NCBI GenBank assembly: GCA_965153455.1 | Contig: OZ234500.1 | Coordinates: 10,850,001 to 10,914,000 of the forward strand | Reading direction: 5' to 3' | DNA: 64,000 nucleotides | Origin: Sphagnum compactum | Lineage: Eukaryota; Bryophyta; Sphagnopsida; Sphagnales | Part shown: piece by piece, positions 47,430 through 60,120 of the stretch | Layout: each line of letters begins with the position of its first letter | Position numbering within the stretch: position 1 is the first letter of the stretch | Translations under genes and position numbers: made by a program | Notes under the pieces: generated by a model | Databases searched by the model: none | Seen by the model: only the letters and a program-made list of their open reading frames with translations | Told to the model about the DNA's origin: nothing

Positions 47430-47839
47430 AAAGACCTTGCAATATACAATAGTAATGGGTGCTTCCCAATTGACCTTTCTTGGATACAATATTTTCCATT
47501 TAAATGAATTTTCATCCATTACCTCCAAATTCATCCATTGCCCCACTTTTCCCAAAGTTCCAAGGGATGAACCCTAAACCCTCCACACCACTTCCTTGAA
47601 TTGTCCAACCTTTCCATGTTCATCATCAGTGTCCAACTTACCCAACTTACCCAAATTGCCCAACCTCCCAATGTTCCATCCATTGCCGTTTTTCCGTGAA
47701 TGTCCAACTTCTTGAGTCCATTCCATCCATTTCTTCTTTCCCCATATTGGCCCAACTTCCCTGGATTCATTCATTATCCAAAAATGCCGACCCTTTTTAT
47801 GGAGCCAAATTCTGGAAATGCCTCCACTTTTTTTTCTTG

Positions 47840-47956
47840 TTTTTCCTGGTGATACTCAACAAAAAATAAAAGAATAAAAATTCTGCACCATTGAGTATCA
47901 AAAGGAAAAATGAAAAATGAAAAATAAATAAAATCTGCACCGTTGAGTATCATGAG
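47840..47956. repeat. Hairpin of a recurrent family, with a second arm copy
   Basis: TTTTTCCTGGTGATACTCAA (47840-47859) pairs with TTGAGTATCA...GGAAAAA (47891-47910). A further TTGAGTATCATGAG lies at about 47943. GGAAATGCC lies just upstream at 47815. Same family as near 1145, 9907 and 31453. Confidence 0.5.
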
Positions 47957-48841
47957 AAAAAATGAAAAATAAAAAAATAAAAATTCTGCCGGTGCATTAT
48001 GTGGAATAATGCTGTTGGGCTTGGGTGGGCGGCCATTTACTTCAGGAACAAACTCACTTGTCGAGCATTATTAACCTTGGAGCTTTGGTCATGTTATTAG
48101 TACCATGCGATTCCTTCCACTAAGTTAAAAGAGTGTTTTTTCTTCTAAAAAGATGGGGAAAAATGGCACTAGAAAGAGATAATCTATTTATTGTTTGGTA
48201 TTTTTTACAAAGAAACTTTTGTAAGTTTCTAAAGTTTCATTGTAGAAAAAGTTTCAGTATACAATTAACATTTTTGGGTGTATGTTTTTGCAAAGAAAGA
48301 GATGGTCGTCATTGCTCTTGAAAGAGTGAAATGACCACTTAAGCTCTGAATACGATCGCTCAAACTCTGAATACGAGAACGTGGTGGCAACAAAGTGTGG
48401 AAGAAGTTTGTCTGTCGGTCGTTGTGTGTAAAGAGCCCTAAGTTTGTCTGCCGTTGAGGAGAAGTAATAAGTTGAAGCAATTATGTTTGGGGGGAATAAT
48501 AAGCCGTTTATTTGCTTTGGTGTTGTTTTGCTTGGGATTGGTAATACAAGCTTGTGGGGGGGGCATATTGAATCAAAACCAAACAAACAATCATGTCCAC
48601 TCTCAAAGCACAAACAAACAAGTAAAAGCAATTCATGGTTTTGCACCCTTTGCACCCCGGTCCTTTGAACAACAAACACTCAATAATCTTTCTTACAAGG
48701 GTTCCTTGTGCCTTTCTAGACCGATGCAACTAAACTAACTACTACTCCTATGCGCCCACACCCTAAACCCTAAAACATGGTCTTGAAAAAAAGATTAAAT
48801 TTTGTACCAAGAAGAGTTTAAAAATCAAAAATCAAAACCGC

Positions 48842-49009
48842 AATTCAAATGTGGTGAAGACCTCTAAACTAATACTTTCGGCTTAAGGCCGAGGTAGCAA
48901 AGTGTGGATATCAAATAGAAGAGAATTCAAATGTGGTGAAGACCTCTAAACTAATACCTTGAGTTTAAGGGGAAGGTGGTAGCAAAGTGTGGATATCAAA
49001 TAGAAGAGA
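48842..49009 (+). repeat. 82-bp tandem duplication
   Basis: ATTCAAATGTGGTGAAGACC then TCTAAACTAATAC, and AGCAAAGTGTGGATATCAAA then TAGAAGAGA, occur twice, starting at 48842 and 48924. A CT microsatellite follows at about 49072-49100. Confidence 0.8.
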
Positions 49010-49067
49010 CTCCTAGTTGGGAGTGTCCAACTATGTGAAGCAACTTAAATTATGAGATTACAACATT

Positions 49068-49103
<36 letters not shown>

Positions 49104-49600
49104 AATATGTGATAAAAGAAATTTCAGTTCACAATCAATCAAACAAGGGATGATAACAAAGCTAACTATGGTATGAAACCCATCAGCAGTTGGGCTAAAC
49201 AAAATTAGTCTACCATAGACTAGGGTCAGTTTCCACATTGACAAAAAAAATTTAAAAAAATTCCAAAAAATGATTTTTAAATTTTTTTGGAAATTATATA
49301 GATTTTCAATCATCTACAATAATATTGTGAAAAGAGTAGTGAAATTATTCAGAGTGTAGCCAATGATAATTATGATGATTTTCAACATGTCAACTTCATA
49401 TTTTTCACAAACTTCCATTTCACTATTTTGAGGATTATTTAATGATGAAACTGACCTTAGGGTAAGGTAATTCTGTGGCTAGGGTTTTTGGGTTTGGTTT
49501 GTTCTACGGACTCATGTAGAGATTGTGGCAAGCAAGCTGTGAGTTAGCTTGAATGTGAAAACATCTGTGGCTGGCTATGAAGCAAATTGATGCCTTTTTT

Positions 49601-49984
49601 GGCCACAGTGAACCAGCACCCACCAGTGCACCGAGAAGGATGAATGGTAAGTGGTCATGAAACAGTTTTTGTTGGGTTTTAGTTCCCTAGCTAACCATGG
49701 TGTTTAGCTCAGTTGCTTTTCCTTTTAACCTACCTACTAACAACCCACAAGCAAGTTGTTAGTCGGTAGGTAATAAAAACAGCCCTTACATATGTATAAA
49801 CCATCTACTTACCTAGTAATTACCTATTTTCCTACCTATCTACCTATGTATGAGACCTATTTCCTACAGAATTGGTAACTGAGGCAAAACCAAATATTAA
49901 CTCAGTTGAGGTTCATCCACAACTGAGTAATAACGGGCATCCAGTGGATGGTGCACTGGTGGGTGCTGCTGGTTCATTGTGGCT
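49601..49984. mobile_element. Complete Mutator-type MITE (384 bp)
   Basis: The left end GGCCACAGTGAACCAGCACC and the right end reading inward AGCCACAATGAACCAGCAGC are inverted repeats that continue into CCACCAGTGCACC. The flanks GCCTTTTTT (49592-49600) and GCCTTTGTT (49985-49993) form a 9-bp target duplication with one mismatch. The interior is the inverted order of the 11847 copy, so the two are inserted in opposite orientation. No coding capacity. Confidence 0.85.
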
Positions 49985-49993
49985 GCCTTTGTT

Positions 49994-51950
49994 CTTCCTT
50001 TGCTGATCTTGATAATGTGGTCATATCAGAGCATGTGTAATTCGGATCAGGCCAACTGTTACAATGGCCCATGAAGCTGCTTGTTGTACACACAAATTGT
50101 CATAATCAGCTTTGGCTTTGGAGAAAGGGGATCTTGGTTTCAGTTGTTGTGTGCTTTGCATTCAACAGAAAGCTCACAGGTAAGATAAGAAGCCATAGAA
50201 CCCTACAACAAAGATAGATTGCATTGGAAGTTGTGTTTTCTCATTCAGATCATACTTTTGTCCCAGGGTCCACAAATGCAAACAACCCATGCAAAGACAA
50301 AGTCCAGAATTACATGTTGTACATCACTTTGATCAATTTGCCTTATACATATTATATACCTGGTGGCATTGCTGGATTGATAGCTATGCTAATTAGCAAA
50401 TACCCATTTGGATATCTTGAGGGAGAGACCTGAAGATGGTGGGGGCACAAATAAGACCAAGGTAATATTATAGTACTCGTATTGCTTGTGGTTTTGACTT
50501 GCTTGAGTGCAATTAGTCTCTCCTCAGAACATGAGTACAACTCATGAGGTTGAACATTTTGTTTGGATGGCATGGATTTTTTTGATGGATTTCAACCGAT
50601 GCACTCTAAATAGGTGCAATGAATTGAATGCAGCATGGTTTGCAACATGTTTTGACAACCAGGTTTCCAAATTCCATTCATGCTTCAACTTGAAGTGCCC
50701 CATCATCCATTAGCCACCCCATGGTAACCAAACCCACTACTTTCCCTGACCCAATGTCCCACCACAACCTTACACCGTGTGCCCCACCCCCAAACCTTTT
50801 TTTCCCACTTTCTCTCCACCTTGATTCTTGTTTCCAAACCTTGTTAATGTTAAAACTTTGAACTTCCCTATGATATGCAAGAAGGTTGATTCGATATTTC
50901 AAATGTTACCCAACAACTTGAATTTTGGAATGTTCTTCCTTTGGCATGCCTTTTAATTTCTCAAGGAAGTCCATTACCTTCAAGGACACCATCTTATCAT
51001 GTGCCCAAAGATGTTGTAATAGTGTATTCACATAACAACATTTCATTCGCAAATTTTTTCATCATCTTTGTTGTTCGGAGCATTTCATTTCAATTTGCAT
51101 TGTTCCATCTTCTATTGTGTGCCCAAGTTTGTTCCTTGCAATTGATTTTAATTTGTTGTTGATCATGTTCATGTTTAGATCAAATTCCCAACATATTTCA
51201 AATGTTACCCAACAATTTGATTGAAATATTTCAATTTGCATTGTTTGATCACACATTGTTTGTTCACACAGACACAAATTGATTTTGTAAATTTCTTGTA
51301 TATTTTGTCATCCATTTTTTTTTGTGAAAATGCCTTTTTCAACCATGTCAAATGATGATAATGATGGAAGTGAATATGCGATGTGCCAACACCATGTTAA
51401 TCATCCAACAACTTTAAAGCCCCCAAAGCTAAACATGTTACATTTTTGGCACAAGGAGCAGGGAAGGGAACGAAGCAAGACAATGTTGCCCAACACATGG
51501 GTAATCTAGTAAATTCCAAGTGAATACTGAAACAAAGTTGCACAAATTGACAAAGAGCTAAAAGAATAGGTGACATTGCTAGGAGGCAAAAAAACAATCC
51601 AAATACAAATGCCCATGATGCAATAAATTTTGGGGATCCAAAATCAAACATAATTGACATTGGTTGTGCATGTCATGTGAAGGGACATCACTGAAAATCA
51701 CAAGCCTTGGTTAATTGTTGCAATTTCCATGAAAAAGATTTCATAGTCTGCATGAAATGCATAGGCACAAGGAATATCCAAGTAAAAAAACCTCTTAATT
51801 AGTTGGGGAGTTTGTTTTTGTTTCATGTTCCATCACTTTCCATGAGGAGTCATTTGTCATGGATCTCCAAGGAGCTTCCATTTGGAGACTCTAGTCTAAA
51901 CAAACACCTAGGATAAATAGTTCAAGAAAGTTTCATGGGCAAGTAATTTA
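49994..51950. other. Gene-free stretch
   Basis: No gene recognised. CAAATGTTACCCAACAA occurs at about 50898 and 51200, a small dispersed duplication. Short open frames have no known motif. Confidence 0.45.
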
Positions 51951-51954
51951 AGGA

Positions 51955-52447
51955 ATTTTCCCTACTTAACATAGGTTTTGTTTTAGTTAACCTAGGTTTT
52001 GCCATGGTTAGCTTAGTTTTTGTTTAAATTTTGTTCTAATTAACATAAATTTATCCTTGTTTATTTTTTGTTTAACCTTGATTAGTTTAGGTTAAACCTA
52101 GGTTAACTTCTAGGTTTAGCCTAGGTTTAATTTGTAGGTTAACGTAAAATTTAGTCTAGGTTTAAGCTTTAGGTCAATCCAAGGTTCTTAGGTTCAACCT
52201 TTAACTTTAGCCTAGGTTTAACTTATGGGTTAAGTTTTACATAAATTAGTTGCAAAGTTTAGTTTAGGTTTAACTTTTAATTTAGTCTATGGTTTAGCAT
52301 AAGTTTAGTCTTGAAGTTTACTTTTTAAGTGTAACTTAAGGTTTAACCTAAATTTTGCCTCTAGGTTAACCTTCAATTTTAATGTAGGATTAACCTTCAG
52401 TTTAACCTTTAAGCTTAACCTAGGTTTAACTTTTAAGTTTAGGTGTT
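51955..52447. repeat. Block of AACCTAGGTT / GGTTTAACC words
   Basis: About 490 bp composed largely of TTTAACCTAGGTTTAG-like words on both strands, with no fixed period. The palindrome AACCTAGGTT and its variants recur many times. No coding capacity. Confidence 0.65.
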
Positions 52448-52964
52448 AAAGGAAAAATTATTTTATCACCATTGGACAAAGTGGACAAAACTATATTATC
52501 ACTATTGGATAGAATAGACAAAAAAAAGTGTCATTGTAGGACAGAATGGCAGCATAGGGCTAAGTGATTAAGACTAGTTGAGAAATTGAATTCATGTTCA
52601 TGGCGGGAAATCAAGGACTTAGGGGAAGAGTTCTAAGTTTGTGATTATTAGGACATTGAATAGTTTTGGAGGAGGAGGAGAAGCTCATGATAGGGGTTAG
52701 AAAGGATTTTTTTATGGAGAAGAACATTTGTATTACATTGTATTTTGTTTTTATTTTTTGTTTTCAATTCCATATAATTTTAATATGTTTTCAAATGATT
52801 ACAAATGTTGTATTGTTGCATATATGGATTCTAAAATGAATTTTGTTTGGGTTTACTCTTTGATTCTTGTAGTTAATTAGTATTATAGATTCTAAGTATT
52901 TACATAACGATATGTTGAACCACAAAATTAAAGAATAAACCAATGGTAAAAGTTTAGCATTTCC

Positions 52965-53275
52965 CATTAACCTAGGTTTAGCTTAAAGTTTAACTTTTAA
53001 GTTTAGTCTAAGTTTAGCCTTTAGGTTAATTTTTAGGTTTGGTCAAAGTTTAACTTAGTTCAATTTAATTTAATTAAGTAGCCTTAGGTTATATTAAGTT
53101 CGCCTATGATAATAGCCTAAGGAGGCTTAAATTAATCTAAATTAAATAAGTTAAATTAGGTGTTGTTAAGGAAACTAGCTTTGGTTAGACTTGGTCGATG
53201 GCATAAGTTAACCTAGGTCAAATTAAGTAAACCTAAGGAGGCCTAGGTTAGCCTACGTTAAAATTGGTTATTGTT
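52965..53275. repeat. Second block of AACCTAGGTT-like words
   Basis: The same vocabulary as 51955-52447 (CCTAGGTTTAGC, TTTAACTTTTAAGTTTAG, TTAACCTAGGTC). The 500 bp between the two blocks lacks it. Short traces continue to about 53470. Confidence 0.6.
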
Positions 53276-53310
53276 TATAATTTTGTTGTGACTAGTTTTA
53301 TCACAAAAAT

Positions 53311-53390
53311 AAAGTTGTTGTGCAATGGTTAAACACTTGAATTCCCTGGTGGAGGTGAAAGGTTCAACTTTTCACACTTGCAACCTAAGT
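53311..53390 (+). mobile_element. tRNA-derived SINE-like head
   Basis: TGTGCAATGGTT (53319-53330) resembles a pol III A box and GGTTCAACTTT (53361-53371) a B box, with about 30 bp between them as in tRNAs. The sequence between reads AAACACTTGAATTCCC, much like the anticodon-arm part of tRNA-derived plant SINEs. The tail and target duplications are not defined. Confidence 0.45.
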
Positions 53391-53474
53391 AAACACCTTA
53401 GGTTACCTAGGTCGCCTACTTTAAGCTTGGAGGTTCAGTTTGTTTCAATGTTAGGCCACCTAGGCTTTGGTTGC

Positions 53475-56400
53475 CACATGGCATGACATAATTGGACCCA
53501 ATAAAATCATTTCCTAATTTTAGGCTACCACATGGCAATTCATAAATGATCAACAAATTACTATTTTATATTTAAAAATTAAATCTAGGTTGGTGGATGC
53601 TTCTATGACTATGGTAAGAATGATTATAATCAATTGAAGATGTAGTCACAAATAACATTTGCAACTAGCACCAAAAATAATATTAATCGCATTTATCAAA
53701 GCTTTATGAACTACATAGTCATGTAATCACAAACAGTCATATATGGCATAAATGAATACAAATGTATTCATTTGTGTAATATACCAACAAACCTATGAAA
53801 AAAATAAAATTAATTAATTTGGCCCAAGAAGTTTTTAATAGCCTCCCCATGGGAATGCCCCCCAACATGCTTCCTTAGGAAATTACCCTTGGCATAATTC
53901 TTTATGAGGGTAACACACACTAGATATTTTTATTTATGGTAGTAGAACATTCCTTTCAAAGTCCACATTGTAGTGCATTTGAAAATTGGCTTAAAAATAA
54001 GAATATTTAAATATTACTAAAATTAACATTTTTTTATATTTTCAATTTCAAGTCATGATGCTATAAGGAATTTTTAATTTTTCTACAAAAGATGGTTTAA
54101 GAAAATAATCATTCTTGATGTTTAAAAGGATTTTTTTTAAAAAATTAGTTTTTGGGACCTTGAAACTGCATAACACAATAAATTCATATTTCATTCATTC
54201 AATGCATTTTTAATTTCTTAAACATCAATCATGCAATATCCCAAAGTTTCAATACATAAGACTAATAAATTACAATATAAAAGTTCATATTCATGAATTT
54301 TGTAAATGTGACAAATTTTTTCCAAAATCTAAAAATCCATTTGCTTATTGAAACTTTGTGATTAGAAATTTTTGTGCATTCTTGGAAGGCTTATCGTGTT
54401 AATTTTACATAAGTGAGTCCCTTTTTGGATATTTAGAAAAAATTATCAATGTGAGGTCCAAAATTTGAAATCAAAGTCAACATTTAAAAAACTATCATAG
54501 TTGAATAAATAGGTTTCACATAAATTATATTACTTTTGGACATGTTAATTTCAAAATATTTTTTTCAAAAATATATATTTTTGTGAAGGAATATGAAACA
54601 TCTTTTGGAAAATTTGGAAACCTTTTTATTTGTTGAAATTGAATTTTCAAAATTCAATAATTGTTCAACAAAGACTCGGTGAACTTATTATTCAACTATA
54701 GTATAAACCTTTTTAGAATTTGAGCCACAAAAATTTAATTGAACCCACCAAAAATTAATGCCTTTGTCCTTAATACATGTATCCAAAAAAAAATCTTAAT
54801 TTTTTCTAATACTTGGGATTAATGCATGTACCATATATTAATTATGTTAATGTGCCTTATGACATTGACCTAAATGTGAACACGACCTTGACGATAAAGC
54901 CCAATTATGAAAAATTTATTGTAATGTTTAATTATTTTTCAGTTATAAATATATTCAAAATTAAATACCTTCCCCAACTTAAATTACAAAATTACAAAAT
55001 CACCTCCAAGAAATCCCACTCATAAAGTGATTTCCAATAGTATTAAGAGTTTACCCCAATTTTTTCAAAACATGGAGTTTGATTTTGTTGAGTTCTCTTT
55101 AACAAAATTGTTGAATGTTCAATACTTTTAGCATCATATGTTTAAACATTACAAAACAACTTTAGTGCACCCTTATTCATTGAAGGTTTTTCAACAATAT
55201 TAAGAACATAGTAGGGGGCACCATGGGTTGGGAAATTTCAACATGACAAATAAAACAAACCACTTTCCGTAATAGATATATCTTGATTTTGATAATAAAC
55301 ATGATCACATTGTAAAACCAATTGAATTATATTTTTTACCCAACAACCAATATATGGGATTAGGGTTTTCTTTTTTAGATTTTTAATGTAGCCTCATTGG
55401 CAAGGATCCCCAAAAGGACTAAACACTTAATGGTGACAATTTTGGATGGATTGTAAAATATTATAAAGATTCTTGCTACAGCTAATGATCTAGTTTTAGA
55501 TTTGGTGAATTTCTTTTTCTTTAAAAAATGGAAAAACAACCTCAAAACCAATGTTTTTTTATGTTTCGAAAAACATTCATCACCATGCAAAATTTCATCA
55601 CAAAAAAAAACCATTGCATGAGTTCTTATATTTTTACTCACTTAGTTTTCCAATTCCAAAAAAGATGTTCCCCCTAGCATTTAGACTTGTTGAGGTCATG
55701 GAAACATGTTAGGATTCATATGATTATATTTTTTATATTGAAACAATGGAAATAATGTTCTTTGCAACACAAGTACTCATGGTAGTCATAAGATCCAATG
55801 CAAAATTTTAGACCTTGGATTACACACAAAAATCAACTAACTTTCAAAACCATAACCAACTCATAGATCATTCAAAATTATAATTTTGTTTCTAGATATG
55901 ACAAATTTTCTAAAGTGTAAATTTGTTGAGTAAACACAAGGTCCAAATGCATTGCCAATTGATTGAAAAGAATTGAATTAATGAAATTTATACTACATAA
56001 ACATTTTTTTGTCCTCAACTAACCCCATGATTTGCATGCACCATGGCAATTTTTGCCAACTTCAAGTTTTCTAGTAGCTTATACACAACCACTTGCACAA
56101 ATTGGTAGACATATCCAAAGTTGAGCAAGAGGTTTTCATGATGTAAGGAGGACCCATAATTAACATAACATTTCTTTCATTTATAATTTGAAACAGTGAC
56201 ATTTCATGATGATCCAAAGTGCATTGAAAATAAGACCTTTGGTACCCATATTTGATCAAATATAATCCTCTTCGGGTGATAATATTGGCCCTTAATTGAA
56301 CTAATGTGATTTTTGAATAATCCTCAAAATTTTCCATCAAGGTTGTTGCAAGCTAGAGTGCATCAATAATTCTATTCAAAGTTGTTATCCACCACATTCA

Positions 56401-57289
56401 TGACTAGGTCACATGAAAGGAATCCAATGAAATATGATTTTTTTAATGAAACACATTGGACTTGAAAACAATGTTTTCACTTATTGTGAATATAATTTAC
56501 ATAATTGGTTGACAGAGTTTAATTGTTGTCACATAGTCAACAACATTTCAAACTTGGGTTAGCTTCATTAGGCTATTCATTAAGTCTAGCATTGGTATCA
56601 AGATTGCCAACCCATATAAAAGTTAAATTTTACATAACATTTCAACCTTGGTAGAGTTGTTGCTAGGGGAGTGTAAAACCGTTTTCACCATTATGTGGTT
56701 GTAAGTTGGGTACTTCATTCTTGGCATGTGCATAAAACACAAGCATATGAGTCCATATTTTATAACATTAAAATGGCATTATCCCAAGTTAACCAATGTT
56801 AAGTGGGGTTATGTGGTAATCAACGAACTAATGAAGTCCATATGAACAAAAGCCCATTTGCAAAATACATGTTAAGAAATAAACATCAATCCAACAAAAT
56901 TTGACCAAAATAGGGTTTTTAAAAAAAGGTTTCAAATTTAATTGTTCAAAAGTTCATAATTATTTGTTGGTTAAGGCTTGTATTATAATTTTATGAATCC
57001 ATGTTTTTTTCTATCATCATATATTGAATCTATATATCTTCAATTGAAATGATAGTAAAAAATGCATTCAAATGAAAAATGCAAAAGATAGTCTATAAAT
57101 TCATTTTCAAATGTTCATTATTATATGTTTGATTTTTTTAAAAATTTATTTATTAAGTATGTATTCTTATTCAAGTTTTCAATCCTAGTCAAATATAAAA
57201 TAAACTTTTGAAGTGGTTGATGAACTTTTATTCAACATTTGAATAAAATACACTTTGCTAAAATGTCCGTTGTGATGCAAAAGAATGAT
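53475..57289. other. Gene-free AT-rich stretch
   Basis: No gene recognised in about 3.8 kb. A minus-strand open frame at 56071-56340 reads like old coding sequence but matches no family I can name; it may belong to the decayed transposable elements around it. Confidence 0.45.
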
Positions 57290-57985
57290 CCACCTTAGCT
57301 TGGAATAGCTACCCCATTAGAAAGCAACATTCACCCAAGACCATTTTTGTAATTTCCAACATTTATATCCACCTTGTTTTGACATTATTTAATAACAAGT
57401 TTCCCTTGATTCCCATGATCTTAGCAAGCTTATTGAGTTCCAAATACCTTTTGGGGTTCTTTCTAAAGTACACATGTAAGGTCTGGAACAAGTTTTCCAA
57501 CCAAACCATGTTTAGCTTGGATAAAGCTTGAATTACAACTAAATTAGTTAATGTGCCATGTAGTGAATATACATGTGAAGAGTGTGATTGACTAAAGGAA
57601 TCCCTAAAGTAATTTTAAAGTTGGCATCTCATAAAATACTCATACCATTAGCTTCAAAACAAATACATTGAGAGGATAATGCATCATGTGCTAGCCCACA
57701 AATATAATCAACAAGACTTGGATGATGATCACCCTCATCAAATTTGTAACATCAAACCTTTAAATTAGCCTTTCGAGGGATATAAATTGGAACTTGGATT
57801 GGTACATAGGTGTGCAAGGACAACCAAATTTGATTGTCAACATTAATAAACTCATCACAAAATATGAAAATGTAATCAAAGCTTGCAATTTTCACGAGAG
57901 ATGAAAATGTAATTGATAGTTTTATCAATGGTTGTAAGTGCAATGTTATGCATGATCTCAGCCATGGATTATTAAATATTGTCAC
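57290..57985 (-). pseudogene. Relic of an hAT-like transposase
   Basis: Two blocks on the minus strand keep the order seen in plant hAT-like transposases. The first (57985-57752) has FIFCDEFINVDNQIWLSLHT, corresponding to the SCDEV-type segment. The second (about 57512-57290) reads NPKRYLELNKLAKIMGIKG then NNVKTRWI, a stop, and MLEITKMVLGE, matching the family pattern SPKRHLEF..KTRWISML. Stops inside the conserved part show it is dead. The assignment is from remembered family motifs. Confidence 0.55.
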
Positions 57986-59329
57986 ATTATTTTTTTTGTG
58001 GAAGATTGACTTGAAGGAATCAAAATAATGATTTTATTCTATCATGTTTGAATAACTAGAACATTGTTGCAAACCATTTTCATAAGGCCTCATGTGCCAC
58101 ACCTTCCATGACCTTATCCAACACATTTGCCCTATGATCAAAACACATACCAATTCATTTTTAGTATGTTAACGATCCTTAGGCTAGCAAAACGTACTTG
58201 TAAGCAATTTAGGCATGGTAGAAATAACTTTCCTCCTACTTATGTGTTTGTAAAGAAATCAAACTTAGGAGTTAGTAGTTTTTCCTTCCCCATGACATTT
58301 GTAAAAATCTTGCACCTAACATGGGTTGTTGTGACCCTAACCTTTGACTCATGACCAAGGCTATACCAAGGCTAGACCATGAAAAGGGAGGTGGGTTGGA
58401 AAAATGTCCCAAGATTCAAGCACAATCCCATTGGTGTGAATGCAAAGAGTTGAATCCCAAACATTTGCAAGTGATTTCTCACTTTGCAAGGAGTTGGAGC
58501 CCTAGGGCATCTTGAATTTTTGGGACAATATTTGAAATAGCAAAACTTCTCCAAATTGAATCTTCTTTAGACTAATTAGAAAGTTTGAAAATTAATTATT
58601 GAAAATTGGTTCACATTCTTCGTATATAGTTATGAAACATAGGTTCAATTTACAAAATAATGGCCATGAATCAAATTGGTAATTTGATGCCCGAGCACAA
58701 AACCAAAGAAACAAAGATCGAATGACCTTCGATTAAATTAGAGTGTATGATATGTTCATAAAAAGATCTTGATGAAAATTACAAAATAAGGAGGTTGGAT
58801 GTACAAAATAGACTTGTTTGGAAGGAAGTATGATGTTCCAAAGATTCAAAACACAATGTGTTCTAATTTTGGGGGTCTATTTTGGGACTCCCATGAAATT
58901 TAGCCATTTTGATGTAATCCCCATCACCAATCATAGAATAAACTATATTAAGACGATGGTGGTGTTTCCATTTCAAGTTTATTTTGAATGAATTTAAGAG
59001 AGTTTAAAACACGTCCATGACTTAATTTGACTCCATTTGTATTAAACACCTACGTTGTTTAGCCCTTGTGTAGGTGAAGTGACTACAAGATGCTTGTGAA
59101 TAAATAAACTTGTCATTTCACCTTAGTCCCATCTTGCATACTCTCCATGGCCCAATGGGCGGAACTAGGGAACATGCCCTTGTTTCTTATTTCTTTTCGT
59201 TATTATCAACTCAAGGAATTACCATTGATACTTTGAAACAAACTTGGATGTTAATCCCATCTTCATTCAATCCACATTTTCTCCTTGGTAATTTTCAAAC
59301 CCATTCATCTTTAAATTTTTTATTAAATT
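57986..59329. other. Gene-free stretch
   Basis: No intact gene. The upstream part of the hAT-like relic may extend to about 58130, but only scattered plausible codons are seen. Confidence 0.4.
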
Positions 59330-60120
59330 CATAGGTTTTTTTTTTCTTTTAATTATCTTGAATTAAGATCGACATTATCTTGGACATGTGGCATATGTGA
59401 CACCCAAATGGAATTGTTTAATTTGATTATTGTGATTAGTTCAATTGAATCAATTATCTAGATACGATTCATTGAGATTATAATGCTACTTTTGAAGATG
59501 TGACAATATTAAATTTTTTAAAAATTAAAAAATTATTTCTAATTAATTTTTTTTAAATGAAAAAAATTCATCTTTCTATTTTTTTTAATGATTCACATAT
59601 AAATAAAAAATGGGATAGTTCAATTTATTACAAAAAACATTGTACGTGAAAAAATTGAATTGATTTATGTCTTTAAATTGGAATAAACATTTATATTTAA
59701 ATTTAACTTATAAACTTTATGACATGTGAACTTTAATTTTTTACTTTCAAAAGTGAGATTTTATTTCATTATCAAAACTCATAACTAAATTTTAATTAAA
59801 TTATTATGCTTTTATTTTTACCCAGATTAAAATAAAAAAGTAAATTTAATTTTTAAAATTTTGGAATTTGTAAATTTATAATGTTCAATTAACTGAAATT
59901 TTAATTAATGGACTATACTTAAATATATTTCAAATTAATGGAATACATTTTATATATTAAATAATTAGCTTTAATAAAATTTAATAAGGATATTAAATAT
60001 GGACTTGTCTAATGAGTTTTATCATGAAATTACTTAGTTATATAATAAGTTTATAATGTTTGATATAAAACAAATGTGTGTTTATATATTTTGTAGTAAA
60101 ATTTTATATTACCAAGTGAA
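59330..60120. other. Extremely AT-rich segment
   Basis: About 800 bp with very few G or C (for example AATTAAAAAATTATTTCTAA), more biased than the surrounding spacer. No repeat unit or gene seen. It could be a matrix-attachment-like or simply decayed region. Confidence 0.5.

Noticed and set aside
47531-47774. Gly/Trp-rich minus-strand open frames
   Set aside because: By-product of repeated CCCAACTT and CCATCCATT words.
48254-48679. 141-codon minus-strand open frame
   Set aside because: Spans a GC-richer patch with local repeats (CTGAATACGA twice); no domain or splice evidence.
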